30,000 nt of DNA from Anaeromyces robustus (lineage: Eukaryota; Neocallimastigomycota; Neocallimastigomycetes; Neocallimastigales; Neocallimastigaceae): the NCBI GenBank assembly GCA_002104895.1, contig MCFG01000031.1, positions 1 to 30,000 of the forward strand, given 5' to 3'. Positions within the stretch are counted from its first letter, which is position 1; each line of letters starts with the position of its first letter. The position numbers and the translations under genes were made by a program. The notes beneath the pieces are model-generated. The model was not told where the DNA came from, did no database searches, and saw only the letters and a program-made list of their open reading frames with translations. Of the stretch, positions 22,226 through 30,000 are shown piece by piece.

Positions 22226-23945
22226 TTATTAAAATAATATAATGAAGAATTATACTTTACTATTAAATTATTAATTATATTAAAATACTATCATAGTTAT
22301 AATTAAAAATAATTAATCAATCTACTCCTAATTCATCTAATTACATTATTTTTTTAAGTATTAAAACTTTATATATTTAAAAATTTAAATATATATATAT
22401 TTGGAATTTATCAATTAATATGCATTACTTATGTATAACAATAATATTTTAATATGAACTTTAAAATAATTTTCACATAAGGATAATAATTATAAATTTA
22501 AAATTATAATAATCATAAAAAAAAATTCTTCTTATAATAAGTATTACAACATTTCACACTGAACAAAAAATGTATATATATTATTTAATTAAATAAAATT
22601 TCAGATATTTATTATTATTAATAAGTTTTTTATTTTTGGTATTTTGTTTATTTTGCTTTTATTATATGAAAATATTAAAAATAAATAACATATTAAAAAC
22701 ATTATAAAATAAAAATGAAAAAAATAAATGATTAATAGAAAATAAAAATTAAAAAATTAAAAATAATAATAAAAAATAAACAAATAAAAAATAAAATAAA
22801 AAGAAAAAAAAAAAAAAAGAAAACAAAGAAAAATAAAATAAAAAAAATAATATATATATATACATATTAAATATATATATATTTAAAAAAAAAATCAATA
22901 AAATTTTTTTTTTTTTTTTAGTTTGTAGTTTGTAATCTGTGATTTGTATTTTTGTGGATATTTTTGTGGATATTTTTGTTTTTGTTTTGTTTTAAGGGAC
23001 TACTATAATACATATTTACTTATTTAAAAATAATTAATAATATCAAAAATGTATATCAAAAATATATATATATATTTCATAATTACAAAATCAAAAAATT
23101 ATAAAATATATATTATTATTATTTTTTTTTTTTTACATTTAATTCTTAATAATCGTAAAAATATTTCCTTTTTCTTTAACTAAATTTTTAATATATATTT
23201 CAAAATTGTTTTCTTTTCTTAAAGTTTCAACTTTTTAATAAAATATGATATTTGTTTTGTTCCCTTTTCTCTTGGAAAATGATTTTCTTTTAAAAAGTAA
23301 ATAAATTTCTCATTTTTCTTTGCTTGTTTATTTGTTTTTTGTTTTTTGCTTTTTTCTTTCTTTTTTCTTTTTTCTTTTTTCTTTTTTCTTTTTTTTTATT
23401 AATATTATTATTATAATTTAATTCTGTTTTCATTTTTTGTTTTGGTTTTTTTTTTTTTTTAATTATATTAAAAACCATTTATATTTATTTTTATTTTTCT
23501 TCTTTCTTTTTTTCTTTTTTCTTTATTTTATTATAATTATTATTATTATTATTCCTTAATAAAATCTATGTATTTAATTTTTTATCATTTATTTCTTCTT
23601 CTTTTCTTTTTCCTTTCTTTTTCTTATTCAAAAAAAAAAAGTTATAAATTTTTACTTTTCTATTTTCATTTTTAATGAAATATATGATTCTTTTCTTTAC
23701 TTATTATTAAAATATAATGAATAAATTAAAAATAATTGGAGTTCTATAATATTTAAATATATTTATATAAAGTTGATTAATTAGGATAGTATAAATAGCA
23801 AAATTGATTTATATGAACTGGAAAAAAAAATAGTAATTAATAAATATGATCATCATAACTAATTCTTTACTATATATTTATATTTATATATATAATAATA
23901 ATATATCTATTATATATATATTAATTTAAAAATAATATAATAAAA
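22226..23945. other. Gene-free stretch, downstream of the 289-aa gene
   Basis: AT-rich DNA. At 22919-22990 is a GT-rich patch with GTAGTTTGTAATCTGTGATT and two copies of TTTTTGTGGATA. From 23.15 to 23.65 kb the plus strand is pyrimidine-rich (TTTCTTTTTTCTTT units). The 62-codon minus frame at 23290-23478 is only its Lys-rich translation. No exon or RNA gene is supported. Confidence 0.6.
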
Positions 23946-24815
23946 TCATATCGAAAATTGATGATTTTCATTATTTTCAGGTTCTGGAATTAAATCTTTT
24001 TCTGAAATTTCATTTTCATTTGAATTGATAACTTGTAACTCAATAGCAGTTTCATCTTCTGAAATATCAGCAGTTTCATTATCACTATTATAGTTTTCAT
24101 ACCTATCATAAGATGTTAATTTATTATTATTACAAAAAGATACTACTTCTGATTTAGTAAATGAAATTTGTCTCTTAATAAATCTCCAAGGAAAAAATGT
24201 ATATTTACTTTCCTTTTTACTATTCTTAGATTTATCACTATATCCTGAATCAGATCTATCAATTTGATCATCTGAACAAAGAGTTGATTCAGAACTCATT
24301 TTTTCTTCTTCAATTTCTTTTTCTTCATCTTCCTTTTCTTCTTCATTTTGGTTTATTATTTTTTCATCAATTTCATTAGAAACAGTAGATGAAGAAGCAA
24401 CATGTACATTTATATTGCTAAAATCATTACTATTAACTGTACTAGTATCATTAACATCAACTTCATTTTTAACAAAAGAATGTTGAAGACTTTTTGGAAC
24501 ATACAAAAGTTTTGAAGGATTGGATTTTACTGGATGATTAAATACAGATTCAAATTCTGTACTTGAAAATGTTGAATATGTAACATCAGTAATATTTTGA
24601 TTATTTGGTAAAACGGTATTATTAGATCCATTTTTTAAATAACTAAATGGATTTTTAAAAGTATCCACCATCATATCCTTGATACTCTTTTTCTTTTTTA
24701 ATTCCTTTTTAATATTTAAAGGATTATTAGTACCATTTTCATTTTCATTAATATCAATAGTTTCACTGGAATCTTTTACAAAAGTTTGACTAATTCTTTT
24801 AGCTAAAGACTTCAT
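23946..24815 (-). CDS. Hypothetical acidic, mostly disordered protein (289 aa)
   Basis: A single-exon frame with ATG at 24815 and stop at 23946-23948; its G+C content is clearly above its flanks. The N-terminus is basic (MKSLAKRISQTF, then KKELKKKKSIKD at 36-47). Next comes a Ser/Thr/Asn-rich middle, a Glu/Lys/Asp block (about 157-172) and a Ser-rich stretch (DRSDSGYSDKSKNSKKESK, 186-204) with many potential phosphorylation sites. The most protein-like part is the aromatic/basic segment YTFFPWRFIKRQISFTK (205-221), which could bind membrane or a partner. The C-terminus is acidic (EDETAIELQ, EKDLIPEPEN). No catalytic motif, membrane helix or signal peptide is present. I do not recognise a family. 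A regulatory or adaptor protein of this fungal lineage is a guess. Confidence 0.75.
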   Translation of the reverse strand: MKSLAKRISQTFVKDSSETIDINENENGTNNPLNIKKELKKKKSIKDMMVDTFKNPFSYLKNGSNNTVLPNNQNITDVTYSTFSSTEFESVFNHPVKSNPSKLLYVPKSLQHSFVKNEVDVNDTSTVNSNDFSNINVHVASSSTVSNEIDEKIINQNEEEKEDEEKEIEEEKMSSESTLCSDDQIDRSDSGYSDKSKNSKKESKYTFFPWRFIKRQISFTKSEVVSFCNNNKLTSYDRYENYNSDNETADISEDETAIELQVINSNENEISEKDLIPEPENNENHQFSI

Positions 24816-27100
24816 GTTTATCTTACTCTAACGTATATTACTTTAGATATATATTATTTTTCTTCTTTTGAATTATAATAATTTAAAAATATTATTTATA
24901 TATATATATATATATCGAATGCGATTTATAAAATTAATTGAAAATATTTAAATATATATATATACAATTATTTAAAAAAAAATTTTTTTTTTAATTATAT
25001 ATATTTTGAATATAATATAATATATGTTTATATAATATATAATTTTATATATATATGTTTAAATAAAATAATAATATGGATATTATATCTAAATAGAATA
25101 TTTTATGTTATAAATATGTATGCTACAAAAATTATGTTTGTTGTAAATTGATATATTATTTAATCTTCAAAATAAACTATTGTTATGACATTATTGTTTA
25201 ATATTATGTATAGAGTTCAATTAATTATATAACTATAAATTAATTGTTTAATTATGATTAGGAATTTAGATGGTAATTATTATTACACAACCTTATGATA
25301 TTAATTATTGACTAATTATAGATATTAATATATTTATATTGAAATATTTACTATCAATTGTATTTTTATGTTTTTTTTTTTAAGTCAATTAAATAATATA
25401 ACTATTGTATTAAATTCCATAAAGCATAATTTGTGAAAAAAAATTTCTAGAAAAATATATAATTACAGTAAAAAAAAATAATATATATTAGTATTTTTAA
25501 AAGTTACTACTATTAATATATTTTATTTAGTAAAAACAAAAATAAATATAAAATATATATATAAATAATAATAATTATTATTTTAGATTATATAAGATTA
25601 TATAATAAATAATAATGAATTAAATTATATATTGTTCATATAATTTATAAATTATATTTAAAATTTATATTAACATTATTATTTTAATGTTCTAAATATA
25701 TATATAATTTAATTATTTAGTATATAATAAATACAAAAAAATATAAACCTTTTCTTAATTATAACTACTAAATATATTATTATTTTTAAATCTCAGATTT
25801 TATCTTGACAGATTTTTTTTTTAAAATTAAAAAAAAAAAAAAAAGTTGAAAAGATAAGGAAATAATAATAAATTAAAGGAAAATAAAAAATTTAAAATTT
25901 TTTTTGTTTTATTTTATATATTGTTAAATATACTTAATATAATGAATGATTATATTATTTAAAAAAAAAAAAGATTATATTAAAAAAAAAAAAAAACTCA
26001 TGAATGTACTTAAAAAGAAATGAAAACTTTAATTATTAAGTAATACAAAAATTTAAATCTTTAATTGTTTTTATAAGTTTTAAATAGTTAATAAATGATT
26101 TAATTTTTTTAATATTCTATTATATATTAAAATATATTTTATTATATTAGTAGTATTCTTTTATATTTAAAAAAGAAATGGAATATATTCTTTAATATAT
26201 TATGTAGTATATCTAATATATATTACATAATTAATTTTAATTATATGTAACATTACAGAAAGATAAAAAAGTAAATAAATAGGTAAATAAATATTAAATA
26301 AAAATCTATAAAAAAATAAACATCTAAAAAATATTTAAATAAATAATAAACAATTCATTAAATATTATTGTATATTAAATATAATAATTTAAGTTATTAC
26401 TATATATTTTATTATAATATAATATAATATAATATAATATATATAATATAATATAATTTAATAAAATAAAAATATATTAAATATATTTCTTAGATTTATT
26501 CCATATTTGTATAATTTTAAAGATTTAAAATTTCAAATTGTTAATTTAATTAATTATAATACTTAATATATGATACAGTTAATTATTATTATGTCATATT
26601 ATTATAAATATATATTACAATTTAAATCATACATTATATTATTAATTCAATTGATGTAATAGCCTTATTCATCGTGATCAATAGTATATTTTATACAAAA
26701 TATTATATAATATTAAAACAATATATTATATTGAATAAATTAAATTTAATCCTTATTATTAAAATAAATTAATTTTTTTATTACTTTATTAAGAAAAAAA
26801 ATTCTTTTTTTATGGATTTTCATATGATATCACATTTTATTAATGATAATATTTATTTTAATGTAACTCTAACATAAATTAATGTATTTTAATTCTAATA
26901 TTTTTAATTAATGAAAAATATAAAATAATAGATTATTATTAAGTATAAAAGATTAATTATACTAATAAGATATGTATCAATTGCTTTAAATAAAAAAAAA
27001 AAAACTTCAAATAAAAAAGAATTATTATTAAAAATTCAAAAATTCATTTATAATTAAAACCAAAAATTATATATAATTTGTATATTTAATCAAGCAATTT

Positions 27101-27410
27101 AATATAATAATCAATTTATTATTTATAATATAATAAAGTATTCTTTTAATTATAATAATCAATTTATTATATAATATAAAAATAATAAAAAACGTTATTA
27201 TAAAATAAATAACTATTCTTTTAATTATTATAATAATCAATTTATTATATAGAATATAATAAACGTTATTATAAAACAAATAAGTATTCTTTTAATTATT
27301 ATAATAATCAATTTATTATATAGAACATAATAAACGTTATTATTAAGTATTCTTTTAATTATTATAATAATCAATTTATTATATAGAATATAATAAACGT
27401 TAAAAGATTT
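27101..27410 (+). repeat. Degenerate tandem repeat, five units of 48-78 bp
   Basis: The core TAATCAATTTATTATATAGA (or its variants) is followed by AATATAATAAACGTTATTAT and TATTCTTTTAATTATTATAA. Core starts are at 27108, 27156, 27234, 27305 and 27368. Spacing differs through loss of internal segments. The last three units are nearly identical to each other. Confidence 0.8.
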
Positions 27411-27510
27411 TTTATATGATAACTAAAATAATTATTATAATTAAAAAATAAGTTTTTTTTTAATTATTAAAATCAATTTATTACTTTCTTTATTAATTAA
27501 TTATTATCAC

Positions 27511-27706
27511 TTATTATTTATTATTTATTATCTATTATATATTATTTATTATTTATTATTTATTATTTATTATTTATTATTTATTATTTATTATTTATTA
27601 TTTATTATTTATTATTTATTATTTATTATTTATTATTTATTATTTATTATTTATTATTTATTATTTATTATTTATTATTCATTATTCATTATTCATTATT
27701 CATTAT
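27511..27706 (+). repeat. 7-bp microsatellite (ATTTATT)n
   Basis: About 25 units of period 7. The run is pure TTATTTA-type for most of its length, and the last four or five units change to TTATTCA, a variant spreading at one end of the array. Confidence 0.9.
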
Positions 27707-28570
27707 TTAATATTAACATTTATTTAAAAGATAAATTATATAAGATAATATATATTTGATTTTTTAATTTAGATAGGTTTGTATTTCTATTTATTTTTAT
27801 TTACTTAACCTATATACAATAACACAATCTATATAATAAAAAATATTTTTTAATTTTTTTTTAAAATTTAAAATTTTTAGTATTTAATTTATTTTTTCAA
27901 TATGATAAAGTACCGATAAAAAAGAATTTTTTTTAAAAAAAAATAAAAAAAAAAAAAAAAAACTTTATTTCACTACTACATTATACTGCACATAATTTTT
28001 TTATTATAAGAATGTTAATAATATTATGAAATAAAAAAAAATTAAATAAATATATTTACTTTATAAAATATTGATTATTAAAAATTATTTAAAAAATGAA
28101 ATGAATTAAATTAAAGAATTATTATTAAAATTTAAAAATGGCTAATAAATATTAAAATAAATATTATAGATATTATATAAAAAAAAAAAAAAAAATAATA
28201 ATAATCATATATAAAAATTTTATATTATTTTGGACTAAATTACTTAAATAAATTTTATTAATTTTTTATCGTATTATAATTATTTTAATTATAATAATTA
28301 ATAGACTTGTATAAAAATAATATATATAATTATATTAATAATTGTCATCTTTTTTGTCAAAATTTTATCATAAATGCTTTTTTTTTTTTTTTTACTATAA
28401 TAATGTAAAAAAAAAAAAAAAAAAATAAATAACATAAAATGTTATATATATATATTTAATACATTATATTCATTTTAATAATATTATATAAAAAATATTA
28501 ATAGAATTAAAACTTATACATATATTAATATTACTATTTTAAAGTAATTTATATAAAATATTATATAATA

Positions 28571-28735
28571 TAAAAATATAAAAATATTGACAATTATAAA
28601 TTTCTTTTATGTTGTAATTTTTGTTAAATTAAATTATTATATGTATAATATAAAAATTTAAATATATTGACAATTGTAAATTTCTTTCATGATGTAATGT
28701 AATTTTTTGCTTTTAAATTAAATTATTATATGTAT
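28571..28735 (-). repeat. 80-bp tandem duplication in the esterase 3' flank
   Basis: TATTGACAATTATAAATTTC near 28585 and TATTGACAATTGTAAATTTC near 28665 head two copies of about 80 bases. Both end in TTAAATTAAATTATTATATG and differ by scattered substitutions and a short insertion. The second copy abuts the stop codon of the esterase gene, so the duplication probably lies in its 3' UTR. Confidence 0.75.
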
Positions 28736-29605
28736 TTAAATAAAAAGTAAAGATAAAAGAAAGATAGCATTCCAAAGGAATAACGATTTTAAATTAAAAG
28801 TGAAAGCACCAGATTCAGCATTTCCTTCAACATCGGATGGAACAGCTCTAACAACTTTCTTTGAATCTAAAAATTCATAAATATCTTGACCTAAAGCTTC
28901 TTGAACAACATGAGAAGGATGGAGATCATTATGCCAAAAGTGAGTTTCATCCTTACCACAATCATCAGCACCGGATTCAACACAGCTATCAACAATATTA
29001 TTGATACCAAAAGCATTCTTATTATCCATGATGTAATTAAATTCCATGAAAGAATCGTAAACTAAAACATTACAATCTGGGTGAGTAGTAGAAAATTCTT
29101 TTGCACGATTATTAACTTGAGTGTTGTAATAAGTAGTATCATCATAAGTAAAGTATAAAGAGTTGCCTCTATTTAATGGTGCCTTTTCAATAGTTGGAAC
29201 ATAAATTAATAAGAAATGTCTAGCACCATGTTGGTAAAGATTTTCCATTGTTTGGAATTTAGAATCAATGATTTTATCAATAGTACCATTGCTAGAACTT
29301 TCTGGAGAACGACTCATGTAAATAATATCATTAGTACCAAACCAAATAGAAAATAAAGTAGTTCTACTAGACCATCCTCTTATAGAATTTTTTTCATATA
29401 AATTTTCAACAAATGAATTATATTGAGTAACAAAAGAAGTATTTTCTTCATCACGTGGAACTCTTTTAAAATAAAAAAAAATTTATATAAAAATATAATT
29501 ATATTTTATTTAAAAGATAAATATATTAATAAAAAATTTTTTAATAAATTAGATAAACAAATAAATAATTATATTGTTATTTATTATTACTACTACTACT
29601 ACTAC

Positions 29606-29647
<42 letters not shown>

Positions 29648-30000
29648 TATTAAATATATAATCAATCTCATAATTTATAATATTTATATCATATAATAAT
29701 TAAAAAAACATAATTACAATTGAAGGTCTACAACTGCTCCCTTATGAGCAAAATCCCATAACCATACCTTGTGGTCTGGAATATCAATTAATTTTAAAGC
29801 CCAATTCTTACCGCCGTATATTTCCTATAATATTATAAAAATTAATAAAATATAAAAAAAAAAATATAAAAAAGCAATTATTAATTTATATATTTTAAAA
29901 AAATTACTATTAAAACTATCCAATATGATGGATAATACTCAATAACATTACATAATAATATCATTTAAATATTACTTACAGAATCATATTTCATATTTTT
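28736..30000 (-). CDS. SGNH/GDSL-type esterase, 3' part (CE16-like), possible GPI tail
   Basis: Three minus-strand exons are visible: 30000-29980 (continues off the edge), 29824-29718 and 29462-28736. Introns begin GTAAGT and GTAATT, end TAG and AAG, and phases agree, giving 284 residues of the C-terminal part. Family signs in order are GGKNWALKLIDI, then WLWDFAHKGAVVD, the block III-like TTLFSIWFGTNDI with its Gly-x-Asn-Asp, and HFWHNDLHPS. The last is block V with the catalytic His; Asn stands at the DxxH aspartate position and Asp is next to it. The block I serine lies beyond the window. Such enzymes in gut fungi remove acetyl groups from plant polysaccharides; CE16 is the nearest group I know, but it is not proven. 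The C-terminus, small residues (NAESGA) followed by LFLWNAIFLLSLLFI, looks like a GPI-anchor signal or tail anchor. Two cysteines (DSCVESGADDC) flank the block V approach. Confidence 0.8.
29587..29650 (-). repeat. (ACT)/(ATT)n microsatellite inside an esterase intron
   Basis: Seven or so ACT units followed by about 14 ATT units lie within the 255-base intron at 29463-29717. The 76-codon plus frame at 29423-29653 with a poly-Tyr end is a translation of this tract and of antisense exon sequence, not a gene. Confidence 0.85.

Larger units (their letters stand above)
24816..28564. other. Long gene-free AT-rich stretch
   Basis: The first few hundred bases are the upstream region of the 289-aa gene, with mixed sequence only up to about 24875. 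The remainder is A/T runs, AT dinucleotides (24898-24914) and the two repeat blocks listed separately. The 70-codon minus frame at 27067-27279 is an artefact of one of these. I found no exon, tRNA or structured island. Confidence 0.65.

Noticed and set aside
29423-29653. 76-codon plus-strand frame ending in poly-Tyr
   Set aside because: It crosses antisense esterase exon sequence and the intron microsatellite.

Overview
The window looks like nuclear DNA of a fungus with extremely AT-rich intergenic sequence, most likely an anaerobic gut fungus (Neocallimastigomycota). The signs are long A/T homopolymers and microsatellites, short AT-rich GT-AG introns, an SGNH/GDSL-type esterase, an Asn/Ser/Lys/Glu-rich proteome and a fungal-type Ty3/Gypsy remnant. 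Another very AT-rich eukaryote, such as a dictyostelid, cannot be excluded from sequence alone.

Layout. Bases 1-960 hold a decayed Ty3/Gypsy retrotransposon fragment. At 1320-1470 lies a compact, GC-richer, hairpin-forming island with a tRNA-like half. An unrecognised Asn-rich open stretch follows (1949-2677), with AATAAA and a 28-A run behind it. Bases 2.9-4.4 kb are empty AT-rich DNA, apart from a small island at 4.44-4.68 kb. From 5.03 to about 9.85 kb runs a roughly 4.8-kb satellite built on an 82-bp monomer, interrupted by nine copies of a longer module. At 12079-12189 is a complete 36-codon OST4 gene, missed by ordinary ORF length cut-offs. At 13835-14939 is a non-coding DNA transposon (MITE-like), with compound inverted ends, 9-bp direct flanking repeats and an internal 57-bp tandem repeat.

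The right half is the gene-bearing part. It has an intronless 14-TM DHA2-type MFS transporter (16481-18043, +) and, facing it, a four-exon coiled-coil protein (19693-21317, -) whose reading frame needs a 17-nt microexon. Next come a 289-aa disordered acidic protein (23946-24815, -) and the 3' part of an SGNH/GDSL esterase (28736 to the window end, -) with a hydrophobic C-terminus that could be a GPI signal. Long microsatellites, (TTTA)n, (ATT)n and a 7-bp repeat, separate these genes.

The genes do not form a pathway. OST4 serves ER N-glycosylation, the transporter acts at a membrane, and the esterase is probably secreted or surface-bound. The most notable items are the hidden OST4 gene, the large satellite with its higher-order structure, the MITE with iterated palindromic ends, and the microexon gene. 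I found no CRISPR array, rRNA or convincing intact tRNA, and no clear new multi-gene system.
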